From: ZC4RG25 sp023428365
GTDB taxonomy: Bacteria; Pseudomonadota; Alphaproteobacteria; Rhizobiales; Hyphomicrobiaceae
Direction of reading: 5' to 3'
Assembly (NCBI GenBank): GCA_050283925.1
Contig: JBNOAI010000011.1
Span: 192,582-256,581 of the forward strand
Length of the DNA stretch: 64,000 nt
Shown piece after piece: positions 35,763 through 43,382 of the stretch. Every line of letters starts with the position of its first letter. The stretch's first letter is position 1. The notes beneath the pieces are model-generated. The model ran no database searches, had not been told where the DNA came from, and worked only from the letters and a program-made list of their open reading frames with translations. Made by a program: the position numbers and the translations under genes.

Positions 35763-36704
35763 ATGGATTTTGCCATGCGCAAAGCGTTGCTTCTCGGCAG
35801 TCTCGTCTCATCCGTTTTGATGGCTGCGCCCGTATCGGCGTCACAGACGCCGCAAATCGGTTCCGCAGTGACCGTCGTGAATGACGTGCACGCAGCTTAC
35901 GAACAGAACCAGCGCGCACTCCAATCCGGCGACCGTGTTCACGAGGACGAACTGGTCGAGGTCGGCTCGGACTCGCGTGGAGAACTGGTGCTCGACGACA
36001 GCACGAAACTGGCCCTCGGCCCTGGCTCCCGCCTTCTACTCGATAAGTTCGTATACAACGGTGATCGCTCAAAAGGCGACATCGTCGTGAACCTGATGAA
36101 AGGCACGTTTCGCTTCGTCACTGGAGCCGCCAGCAAGCCGTCCTACCGCATTAGAACTCCAGTCGCAGCGATCAGTGTGCGCGGCACGATCTTCGACACC
36201 TACGTGGAGGATAACGGCTGGATCTGGCTGTTGCTGATCGAGGGCGCAGTCCGCGTTTGCAACGATCAAGGCGACTGCCGGATGCTGAACCGGCCCGGAC
36301 AAATTCTTCAGGTGACCGATCGCGGAAGACTGGGCCAGCCGACACGCTGGGCATCCCTGCAACGGCGGACTGTTCCGCTTGAAACCGCATTCCCGTTCAT
36401 CATCGCGGCACCGGGCATCGACCCCGATCCGGTTCTGACGCGAGACGATATCCTGACGGTCCCCGTGCCGCCTCGGCGAACTCCGCCTCCGCGCGGTGGA
36501 CGCAAGGCCGGAGACGCCACGCCCAAAGATCGCAAAGTCACGAACAAATCCGGAAGAACGCGAAGCGCCGATACTTATCGAGCGCCACAGGTTCCAGCGT
36601 TTGGATTCTCTTTCAATTTTGGCAGCTCCGGCAAGAGCCGTCCCAATCGCGGTAACGACCGTCCAACCCGTACAGACGGATACCGCATGCCGACGCAGCG
36701 ATAG
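35763..36704 (+). CDS. Secreted FecR-domain protein
   Basis: A 313-residue protein with a signal peptide (MRKALLLGSLVSSVLMAAPVSA) and a FecR-type beta domain (LDDSTKLALGPGSRLLLDKF, VNLMKGTFRFVTGA, SYRIRTPVAAISVRGTIFD), then a proline/arginine-rich disordered tail ending PTRTDGYRMPTQR. The FecR domain in sigma-regulators is periplasmic; here there is no membrane anchor beyond the signal peptide and no FecI/FecA partner nearby. Such stand-alone proteins of Hyphomicrobiales are uncharacterised. The start could be ATG 35763 or 35775; the frame opens at 35667. Confidence 0.8.
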   Translation: MDFAMRKALLLGSLVSSVLMAAPVSASQTPQIGSAVTVVNDVHAAYEQNQRALQSGDRVHEDELVEVGSDSRGELVLDDSTKLALGPGSRLLLDKFVYNGDRSKGDIVVNLMKGTFRFVTGAASKPSYRIRTPVAAISVRGTIFDTYVEDNGWIWLLLIEGAVRVCNDQGDCRMLNRPGQILQVTDRGRLGQPTRWASLQRRTVPLETAFPFIIAAPGIDPDPVLTRDDILTVPVPPRRTPPPRGGRKAGDATPKDRKVTNKSGRTRSADTYRAPQVPAFGFSFNFGSSGKSRPNRGNDRPTRTDGYRMPTQR

Positions 36705-36851
36705 CGATAGTGTGGCTTACAATACAGTCCTTTAGGCCCGCAGGTTAAAATCAGAACGCAACTTTAAGTTGGTTGCATCGTCCATTCATTGCGTAATTCT
36801 TAATCGTCCGGCGTCTGTCGAGCTACCCCGCAGCGACAGAAACCGAACGAG

Positions 36852-36895
36852 CGGTGGCGGCCAGGTCATCCTGAATGACCAACTGGCCGCCACCG
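36852..36895. terminator. Long hairpin between convergent FecR-domain and membrane-protein genes
   Basis: A perfect 13-base inverted repeat (CGGTGGCGGCCAG at 36852-36864 and CTGGCCGCCACCG at 36883-36895) encloses an inner GTCAT/ATGAC stem (36865-36869, 36875-36879) with a CAA bulge. On the plus strand it is followed by GTTCTCCCTTTT. It probably terminates transcription of both convergent genes. Confidence 0.7.
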
Positions 36896-36906
36896 GTTCT
36901 CCCTTT

Positions 36907-37320
36907 TCACATGTGTTGTGACCGGTGCCGCGGCAGGGCCGCTGTCTCTACCGCTTTTGCCTTCCGCCACCCCACTACGCACAGTCCCAGCATTACGACG
37001 TTGCCGACGGCGTCCAGCAATCCCACCATGGTGAACACGGGTTCGACGAACGTGAACCACCAGTTGAAGGCAAAGAACGGCAGCAGGGCGATCCCGTAAG
37101 CGAGGAACGTCGTGCGCGTGAACATCGCAAAAGCGGCAAACAGACCGGAGATCATCGCCTGTGCGCCGAAGCAGGCCACGACGAACGGCAAAATCGGCGC
37201 GTCGATTTGATGTTCCGGAAGCAGCGTCAGGGCAATCACGCTACGCGGCGCAACCAACGCCCATCCGCCGAGGACGAAGAACACGGCAGCGATCATCCAC
37301 TGAATATGCTGCGTCGTCAT
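36907..37320 (-). CDS. Small four-helix membrane protein, unknown
   Basis: A 137-residue protein with four hydrophobic segments (near residues 8-28, 42-65, 72-92 and 95-115) and short loops; the C-terminal tail is basic. I do not recognise the family; it resembles DoxX-like or DUF-type small membrane proteins in layout only. Its start overlaps the stop of the upstream enolase-superfamily gene by 4 bases (ATGA), so it is probably co-translated with that enzyme. Confidence 0.7.
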   Translation of the reverse strand: MTTQHIQWMIAAVFFVLGGWALVAPRSVIALTLLPEHQIDAPILPFVVACFGAQAMISGLFAAFAMFTRTTFLAYGIALLPFFAFNWWFTFVEPVFTMVGLLDAVGNVVMLGLCVVGWRKAKAVETAALPRHRSQHM

Positions 37321-38450
37321 TCAGAGACCGTGAATCGCTTAAGTACCGTCCGATCAATCTCGATCCCAAGACCCGGCCCCGTCGGGACGGCAACGATGCC
37401 ATTCTCATGCTCGATCGGGGTCTTCAGGACCGCCTGCCGGAAAGGATGCTCGGACCGGTCGAACTCAAGCAACGGCTGCCGGGACGTATGGCGCGGCGGA
37501 TTATCGGGAATCACGGCCAGCAGATGCAGCGCCGCCGACAGCCCGATGCCCGTGCCCCAGACATGCGCCAGGTAGCGGACACCGAAGGCGTTCGCCATGT
37601 CGGCAATCTTCTTGCACTCGGATAATCCACCAGCGGCGCATGTGTCCGGCTGGATGATATCCATGGCGCGCCGCGTCAGCACCTCGCGGAATCCCCATCG
37701 CGTGAACTCACATTCGCCGCCCGCGACGGGAATCGGCTGACCGCGGCGCACCTCTTCATATGATCCCAGATCGTCCGGGACCACGGGCTCTTCGAACCAG
37801 CCGATATCGAGCGGCGCAACCGCACGGCCGAGCGCAATGGCATCGATAGCGTCGTAACCATGATTCGCATCGAGCATCAGGCCGATCTTCGGTCCCATTG
37901 CTTCGCGCACCGCGCGGATCAGAGCAATATCCTCGGGAATGCCAAAACCGATCTTCAGCTTCACCGCGCCGAAGCCTTCTTTAACGTAACCTTTGACCTC
38001 CTCGACGATGTAGTCGAGCGGATCGCCGCTGTCGCGGCGGTAGGTGCCAGTGGCATAAGCTGGAACGCTGGTGCGCAAAGGTCCGCCCATCAGCTGGTGA
38101 ACCGGCGCCTCGAAGTGTTTTCCTTTGATGTCCCACAGGGCGATGTCAACGCCGCTGATCGCGGTGACCGTCAGCCCTTTCTGCCCCTGATCGCGGAACT
38201 GATTATAGAGTGTCTGCCAGATGCGTTCCGTAGCGAGCGCATCCTGACCTATGAGCAACGGGCGGAAAGCCTGCACGATAGCCGCATTGAGTCGGGCCGG
38301 TCCGAAGCACTCTCCCCACCCCGTCGTGCCGTCCTCGCAAACGATTTCTACGACGCAGCCACCACGCGTGTCGGCTCGGTTGAACGACCACGAGAACGGT
38401 GTGTCGATCTTTGCCTCCAAGACATGGGTATTTACCTCCGCAATCTTCAT
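37317..38450 (-). CDS. Mandelate racemase/muconate lactonizing family enzyme (acid-sugar dehydratase type)
   Basis: A 377-residue enolase-superfamily enzyme. The catalytic set of the mandelate racemase subgroup is present: KLK pair Lys164/Lys166, metal ligands Asp194 (LDANHGY), Glu220 (WFEEP) and Glu246 (GGECE), and a His296 (AHVWGTG). The family removes protons alpha to carboxylates, mainly as acid-sugar dehydratases or racemases; the substrate is not predictable. It is divergent from a TRAP transporter, which fits uptake and first step of degradation of a sugar acid. ATG 38450 has an AAGGAC site. The downstream small membrane protein overlaps its stop. Confidence 0.88.
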   Translation of the reverse strand: MKIAEVNTHVLEAKIDTPFSWSFNRADTRGGCVVEIVCEDGTTGWGECFGPARLNAAIVQAFRPLLIGQDALATERIWQTLYNQFRDQGQKGLTVTAISGVDIALWDIKGKHFEAPVHQLMGGPLRTSVPAYATGTYRRDSGDPLDYIVEEVKGYVKEGFGAVKLKIGFGIPEDIALIRAVREAMGPKIGLMLDANHGYDAIDAIALGRAVAPLDIGWFEEPVVPDDLGSYEEVRRGQPIPVAGGECEFTRWGFREVLTRRAMDIIQPDTCAAGGLSECKKIADMANAFGVRYLAHVWGTGIGLSAALHLLAVIPDNPPRHTSRQPLLEFDRSEHPFRQAVLKTPIEHENGIVAVPTGPGLGIEIDRTVLKRFTVSE

Positions 38451-38479
38451 CTCATTTGTCCTTTTTGGGTGGCACGGTT

Positions 38480-38487
38480 CGTATACG
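38480..38487. promoter_or_regulatory. Palindrome CGTATACG in the divergent promoter region of the TRAP module
   Basis: The perfect 8-base palindrome CGTATACG lies within TTCGTATACGTAA, 30 bases upstream of the dehydratase gene and 93 bases upstream of dctP. GTATAC-centred dyads are common operators of GntR-family regulators of acid-sugar genes. No regulator gene lies nearby, so this is a suggestion only. Confidence 0.35.
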
Positions 38488-38579
38488 TAAGCTATCGTCC
38501 CGCCACTTCGGTCGCCAAGAGCCGGAAACCGATACTTGTATTGCAGAAATGCAAACAGCTACCCAAGGGAGGAAACGAA

Positions 38580-39575
38580 ATGATTACACGCAGAACAATG
38601 CTTGCCGGAGTCGGCGCTGCAGCCGGTGCGGTCGCAATGCCGAGCATCGTGCGGGCGCAGGCGCCCATCACGCTCAACGGCGCGTCGCAGTTCAATGACG
38701 ATCACGCATTTACCAAAGCCCTGGCCAGGTTTGGCGAGATCGTGAAGAAGGAATACGGCAAGCCTATCGAGTTCGTATTGCACAAGAATTCGTCGCTGGG
38801 CCTCGAAAAGCAGTACTTCGAGTACATGGCACAGGGCAAAGCGGTCGACTTCGCCGTCGTTTCGCCCGCTCATATGTCGACGTTCTCCAAGGCTGCGCCG
38901 TTCATCGACGCTCCCTTCGTATTCCGTGACCTGGAGCATCTGAACAAGGTCGTTTCGGCGGATCTGTTGGCTCCGGTTGCCAAGGAAATCGCCGACAAGT
39001 CCGACGTCATGCTGATCGGTTACGGCGGCGGCGGCGTACGTAATATCTTCATCAACAAGGAGATCGACACGCTGGCCGGCCTCAAGGGCCTGAAGGTCCG
39101 TGTTCAGGGCGCGCCGATCTGGTCGAAGACGTTCGCGGCTGTCGGCATGTCACCGACCGTCATCGCCTACAACGAGGTCTATAACGCCATTCAGAACAAC
39201 GTCATCAGCGCCGGCGAGAACGAAGCTGCGGGCGTCGAGGCGATGAAGTTCTACGAAGTCGCGCCGAACCTGACCCTCACCAAGCACGCCATGACGATTC
39301 GTCCGATCTGCTTCTCCGGCAAGACGTTCAAGAACCTGCCGAAAGATCTGCAGGACATCGTCATCAAGGCTGGCAAGGAAGCCGGTGACTATGGCCGCGA
39401 GGTCGAGTCGTCCGAAGACCAGAAGAAGCTCGACGCGATGCAAGCCGCTGGCAAGCTGAAGCAGGTTGAGTTCAAGGATCGTCCGGAAATGCAGAAGCTC
39501 GCAGCTCCGGTCATGACCACCTATGCTGATGAGATCGGCGTCGGCGACCTCTACAAAAAGATCAGCGCGCTCTAA
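38580..39575 (+). CDS. TRAP transporter substrate-binding protein (DctP family)
   Basis: A 331-residue periplasmic binding protein with a twin-arginine signal (TRRTMLAGVGAAAGAV, cut near VRAQA). DctP motifs include FVLHKNSSLGLEKQYFEYM, KGLKVRVQGAPIWSKTFAAVGMSPTVIAYNEVYNAIQNNVI and LTLTKHAMTIRPICFS. It captures a carboxylate-containing solute for DctQM. ATG 38580 has a GGGAGG site; the frame runs upstream to 37860 inside the opposite dehydratase gene. The neighbouring dehydratase suggests a sugar acid ligand. Confidence 0.92.
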   Translation: MITRRTMLAGVGAAAGAVAMPSIVRAQAPITLNGASQFNDDHAFTKALARFGEIVKKEYGKPIEFVLHKNSSLGLEKQYFEYMAQGKAVDFAVVSPAHMSTFSKAAPFIDAPFVFRDLEHLNKVVSADLLAPVAKEIADKSDVMLIGYGGGGVRNIFINKEIDTLAGLKGLKVRVQGAPIWSKTFAAVGMSPTVIAYNEVYNAIQNNVISAGENEAAGVEAMKFYEVAPNLTLTKHAMTIRPICFSGKTFKNLPKDLQDIVIKAGKEAGDYGREVESSEDQKKLDAMQAAGKLKQVEFKDRPEMQKLAAPVMTTYADEIGVGDLYKKISAL

Positions 39576-39598
39576 GCGCTTCTGCAATTTGAGTTTGC

Positions 39599-39626
39599 AG
39601 AACGGCCGGGGCAACCCGGCCGTTCT
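39599..39626 (+). promoter_or_regulatory. Intra-operon hairpin between dctP and dctQ
   Basis: A perfect 12-bp stem, AGAACGGCCGGG (39599-39610) and CCCGGCCGTTCT (39615-39626), with a GCAA tetraloop, lies 24 bases after the dctP stop and 25 bases before the dctQ ATG. A smaller hairpin CTGCAA/TTGCAG (39582-39600) overlaps its left foot. With no T run it is likely a 3' RNA-stabilising or partly terminating element that raises dctP over dctQM. Confidence 0.65.
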
Positions 39627-39651
39627 CGTCAGCTCCGATCCGGATAGTCAG

Positions 39652-40179
39652 ATGACAGACCTAGCTCCTGCGCCTGCTCCGGCGCCCACAACGGCCTGGC
39701 GCCGCTTCACAGAGTGGTACTCGACGGCGCTCTCATTCGCACTGGCGATATCGCTTTTCATTCTCATCATTCCCGTCAGCCTTCAGATCTTCTCCCGCTA
39801 TACCGCGCTTATTCCCAGCTACATCTGGACTGAGGAGATGGCGCGCTTCCTGTTCATCTGGACGATCATGATCGGAGCGATGATCGGCGTTCGGGAATGG
39901 ACCCATTTCGAGGTCGACGTCTGGCCGCGCATGGGCCGCAAGGGAGAAGCTGCCGTCAATATCCTATCGCGTCTGGGCGTTCTGGCCGCCGCACTCGTCT
40001 TTGTGTTTGCGGGCATACAGTTCACCCAGTTCGCAATGAACCGCATTTCGGAGCTTGCCGAACTTCCGCTCTGGTACATCCACGTCGCCTGGCCACTTAC
40101 CGGACTGACCTGGATCGTGTTCCTGGGCGAGCAGTTCGTTGACAATCTGAAAGTACTTTTTGGGAGGGACGAGGCGTGA
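39652..40179 (+). CDS. TRAP transporter small membrane subunit (DctQ family)
   Basis: A 175-residue protein with four membrane segments. RYTALIPSYIWTEEMARFLFIWTIMIGAMIGVREWTHFEVD is the DctQ signature region. The start ATG 39652 gives a short proline/alanine N-terminus (APAPAPAP); the frame opens at 39523 within dctP but lacks support. It overlaps dctM by 4 bases (GTGA). Confidence 0.92.
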   Translation: MTDLAPAPAPAPTTAWRRFTEWYSTALSFALAISLFILIIPVSLQIFSRYTALIPSYIWTEEMARFLFIWTIMIGAMIGVREWTHFEVDVWPRMGRKGEAAVNILSRLGVLAAALVFVFAGIQFTQFAMNRISELAELPLWYIHVAWPLTGLTWIVFLGEQFVDNLKVLFGRDEA

Positions 40180-41495
40180 CCGGCGCATCGCTATCGCCGG
40201 GCGAAGCCGCGGCAATTCTTTTCGGGCTGTTTTTCTTCCTGATGTTCATGCGGGTGCCGATCGCTTTTGCGCTCGGCCTTGCGTGCATCCCCATCCTCGT
40301 GTTCGAGCCTCGGCTCGATACGATGACGTTGATGTCGGAGACCTTCAACGCCTTCAACTCATTCATCCTGCTGGCCGTCCCGTTCTACCTGCTGACTGCC
40401 AACATCATGAATGCCGGCGGAACGACGGACCGGCTCATGAAGTTATCACGGGCCATGGTCGGACACTTTCCCGGCAGTCTTGCCCAGATCAACGTCGTGC
40501 TGTCGCTGTTCTTCGCGGGCATTTCCGGATCGGCCACAGCCGACGCTGCCAGCCAATCGAAAATCTTCATCGAGGCGCAGACCCGCGAAGGCTATGACCT
40601 GTCGTTCTCGGTCGCCATCACCGCGGTCTCGGCCGTCATGGCGGTGATCATTCCGCCGTCGATCGTCATGATCGTCTGGGGTGGCATTCTGACGGTATCG
40701 ATCGGCGGCTTGTTCCTCGCCGGCATTCTGCCTGGCCTCCTCGTCGGCCTCGCACAGATGGCAACGGTGCACATCTACGCCAAGCGTCGTGGATATCCGA
40801 CCTATCCGAAATCGACGTGGCGCGAGCTGATGTGCGCGTGTTGGGTATCCATCCCGGCGCTTTTAACACCCGCGATCATCATCGGCGGCAAGATCTTCGG
40901 TCTGTTCACTGCAACCGAAGCAGCTTGTATCGCTGTGCTGTATGCCGGCACGCTGTCGTTCATCGTGTATCGCGAAATGAACGTGAAGACGTTCTATGAA
41001 GCTCTGGTCGATACCGGCAAGCTGGCAGGCATCACGCTGTTCTGTGTGGGCACCGCCAGCGCGTTCGGATGGCTCCTCGCCTACTACAAAATTCCCGAAG
41101 CCATTCTGTCGGGAGTTTCGGCTTGGAACATGGGCTTCCTGGCCACCGGCTTCTTCATCGCTGGCGTGTTCCTGATCGTCGGTTGCTTCCTGGATGCGAT
41201 CCCGGCGATCATCATTTGCGCGCCGATCCTCGAGCCGCTGACGCGTGCAGTATCGATGGAGCCCATCCACTTCGCGATGATCAGCATCGTCTCGCTGGCA
41301 TTCGGCCTGGTCACACCGCCTTACGGGCTCTGCCTGCTGATAGCCTGCGCGATAGCCGGGATCCCCATGCGCTCCGCACTCAAGGATGTCGGTATCATGC
41401 TGATCCCGATGTTCCTGGTGCTCGGCATGGTGATCATGTGGCCGCAGGTCTCCCTGCTGATCCCGAGCATCGTGGCTCCGGAGTTCCTGCGCTGA
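40176..41495 (+). CDS. TRAP transporter large membrane subunit (DctM family)
   Basis: A 439-residue membrane protein with about 12 segments. Motifs FMRVPIAFALGLA, LAVPFYLLTANIMNAGGTTDRL, FFAGISGSATADAAS and FGLVTPPYGLCLLIACAIAGIPM are diagnostic of DctM, the sodium-driven channel of the TRAP system. It starts with GTG that overlaps the dctQ stop. A stem-loop follows. Confidence 0.95.
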   Translation: MTGASLSPGEAAAILFGLFFFLMFMRVPIAFALGLACIPILVFEPRLDTMTLMSETFNAFNSFILLAVPFYLLTANIMNAGGTTDRLMKLSRAMVGHFPGSLAQINVVLSLFFAGISGSATADAASQSKIFIEAQTREGYDLSFSVAITAVSAVMAVIIPPSIVMIVWGGILTVSIGGLFLAGILPGLLVGLAQMATVHIYAKRRGYPTYPKSTWRELMCACWVSIPALLTPAIIIGGKIFGLFTATEAACIAVLYAGTLSFIVYREMNVKTFYEALVDTGKLAGITLFCVGTASAFGWLLAYYKIPEAILSGVSAWNMGFLATGFFIAGVFLIVGCFLDAIPAIIICAPILEPLTRAVSMEPIHFAMISIVSLAFGLVTPPYGLCLLIACAIAGIPMRSALKDVGIMLIPMFLVLGMVIMWPQVSLLIPSIVAPEFLR

Positions 41496-41525
41496 TCATC
41501 GGCTCAGGCCACAGAAAATGACGGT

Positions 41526-41567
41526 AGGACGGCTGCCTTGTTCCGGCCACGGAACAGCCGCCGTCCT
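41526..41567 (+). terminator. Hairpin after dctM
   Basis: Two paired segments, AGGACGGC (41526-41533) with GCCGTCCT (41560-41567) and TGTTCCG (41539-41545) with CGGAACA (41550-41556), are joined by small bulges. It lies 31 bases after the dctM stop and probably ends the TRAP operon. The following bases are CCCCTGG, not a T run. Confidence 0.55.
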
Positions 41568-41635
41568 CCCCTGGCGACGCCGCAAAGGCCAGCTATTTGG
41601 TTCGTCCTCTGAGCAAATTGGCAGGAGGGTGCCCA

Positions 41636-42748
41636 ATGAGCTGGTCTTTTGTTTTATCCGTGGTCACGATGTTCGCCGTCCCATTGGCAGCAGGCGTCGC
41701 CACCGCTCATGCCACGCCGGCATCGAGCGTTCTGGATCCGGTAACTCACGAAAATCTGTCGGTCTACTTCGTGCGCGGGCAATCCGCGTCGGGGCCTGTG
41801 CCGTTGACGCTGCAGGAGGCCATCCTGAAAGGATCCGTCAACGTCCACGAGACCGGCCAAGTCAATGAACTCATCATCGAAAACACCGGCACGGACGACG
41901 TATTCGTGCAAGCCGGCGACATCGTGAAAGGCGGCAAGCAGGATCGCGTACTCACCGTCAGTCTGCTGATCCCTTCCGGTGCGGGAAAGATTCCGATCGG
42001 CGCTTACTGCGTCGAACAAGGCCGCTGGTCTCCGCGCGGCGTAGAGGATGCAAAGCGCTTCAGCAGCTCTGAGAAGTCCGTACCATCGCGCGAGGCAAAG
42101 CTCGCGATGCTCGCACCGGCAAAGCCTGCACGACCTCGCACGGATGAACCGTCTCAATCAAGTTTGCAGGTCGCGCGCGAGCCCAATCGCATTATTGGTC
42201 GAGGCCAGCATCGCGGCGAGGCTGCTCCCCCGTCCCGTCAGTCGGAGGTATGGGCACAAGTTGCCAAGATCCAGGACTCGCTTTCGGCGCGTGTGAATGA
42301 ACGCGTGAACTCCGGCGTGTCCGCCTCAAGCCTGCAGCTCAGCCTGGAAAACCAAAAGCTTGCCGAAACGCGCGCCGGATATGTCGAAACGCTGAAAGCC
42401 GCCGCGAAAGATCCGGAGATCGTGGGCGTCGTCATCGCAATCAATGGCCAGATCAGCAGCGCGGACATTTATCCGTCAAACGGACTGTTCAAGAAAATGT
42501 GGCCCAAGCTGCTCGATGCCGCCGCGACGGAAGCGATCGGCACCAGCCAAGCAGAACGAACAGCCGCACCTGAGATCGCATCGGTACAATCCTTCCTGAC
42601 GGCCGCCGACAATGGCAAACCGGCCCCCACCCCGGATCTCGCCGGCGCTCTTATGAGCCAGGAAATCCGAGACGGCGATAAATCGCTCGTTGTCGAAAGC
42701 CGGCGCAAGGACGGCGGCTTCGTTCACCGAACCTACTTGGCGAAATAG
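41636..42748 (+). CDS. ARPP-1 (DUF6569) domain secreted protein
   Basis: A 370-residue protein with a signal peptide (MSWSFVLSVVTMFAVPLAAGVA, cut near AHA). The region ENLSVYFVRG, LTLQEAILKGSVNVHETGQV, DDVFVQAGDIVKGGKQDRVL and CVEQGRWSPRG matches the ARPP-1/DUF6569 domain, named for its association with ADP-ribosyl glycohydrolase and rhodanese-phosphatase genes. The middle is rich in Arg/Pro/Ser; the C-terminal part carries a helical segment and ends with VHRTYLAK. ATG 41636 has an AGGAGG site. Function unknown; it follows the TRAP operon on the same strand. Confidence 0.75.
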   Translation: MSWSFVLSVVTMFAVPLAAGVATAHATPASSVLDPVTHENLSVYFVRGQSASGPVPLTLQEAILKGSVNVHETGQVNELIIENTGTDDVFVQAGDIVKGGKQDRVLTVSLLIPSGAGKIPIGAYCVEQGRWSPRGVEDAKRFSSSEKSVPSREAKLAMLAPAKPARPRTDEPSQSSLQVAREPNRIIGRGQHRGEAAPPSRQSEVWAQVAKIQDSLSARVNERVNSGVSASSLQLSLENQKLAETRAGYVETLKAAAKDPEIVGVVIAINGQISSADIYPSNGLFKKMWPKLLDAAATEAIGTSQAERTAAPEIASVQSFLTAADNGKPAPTPDLAGALMSQEIRDGDKSLVVESRRKDGGFVHRTYLAK

Positions 42749-42864
42749 CTCGTCAACACATTTGCTGTTGGCGCGCACCTGTCGGAGCGCGTCAACGGAT
42801 TGGATTGTCGTTGGAGGTAGATTTTGGCACCTTTCGGCAGCAGCAACCTCGAAGGAGACAAGCC

Positions 42865-43323
42865 GTGACGCCGGAAGAAAAACTGAAATCCATGGGCCTC
42901 ACGCTTCCGAATGTTCCAACACCGGTCGCGAACTACGTGTCGTTCAAGCTGAATGGTGACACGCTATATCTGTCCGGTCAGGGCCCGAGAAAACCTGATG
43001 GCAGCCTATACACCGGCAAGGTCGGCGGCGACGTCACTTGGGAGGAAGCCTATCAGCACGCCAGGCTTGTCGGTCTCGGCCTTCTGGCTGCCGCCAAGAA
43101 AGCGGCAGGCGAACTGTCTCGCGTCGAGGTGATCAAGCTTCTCGGCATGGTCAATGGCGTTCCAGAATTTGCAGATCAGCCCAAGGTGATCAACGGCTGC
43201 TCCGATTTGCTCGTCGAAGTTCTCGGCGATCGCGGGCGCCATGCGCGTTCGGCGGTTGGAATGGGCTCGCTCCCCAACAATATGACGGTCGAGATCGAAG
43301 CCATTATGCGGATTGTCGACTGA
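42865..43323 (+). CDS. RidA-family protein (YjgF/YER057c/UK114)
   Basis: A 152-residue protein. TLYLSGQGPRKPDG, VIKLLGMVNGVPEF and GRHARSAVGMGSLPNNMTVEIEAIMRIVD match RidA, with the conserved Arg in HARSAVG. RidA-type enzymes hydrolyse enamine/imine intermediates from PLP enzymes; other members act on other substrates. GTG 42865 has an AAGGAG site seven bases upstream and fits the usual start better than the ATG at 42805. The gene lies 116 bases after the ARPP-1 gene. Confidence 0.88.
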   Translation: MTPEEKLKSMGLTLPNVPTPVANYVSFKLNGDTLYLSGQGPRKPDGSLYTGKVGGDVTWEEAYQHARLVGLGLLAAAKKAAGELSRVEVIKLLGMVNGVPEFADQPKVINGCSDLLVEVLGDRGRHARSAVGMGSLPNNMTVEIEAIMRIVD

Positions 43324-43338
43324 TCTCCATTCCTGTCA

Positions 43339-43382
43339 TCGCGACCGGGCGGACCTTCTCGTGTCATGCCCCCCGGTCGCGA
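43339..43382. terminator. Inverted repeat between RidA and the EPS TPR gene
   Basis: TCGCGACCGGG (43339-43349) and CCCGGTCGCGA (43372-43382) form a perfect 11-bp stem with a 22-base loop at the convergent gene ends; the right arm lies in the last codons of the TPR gene. It probably acts for both strands. Confidence 0.45.
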
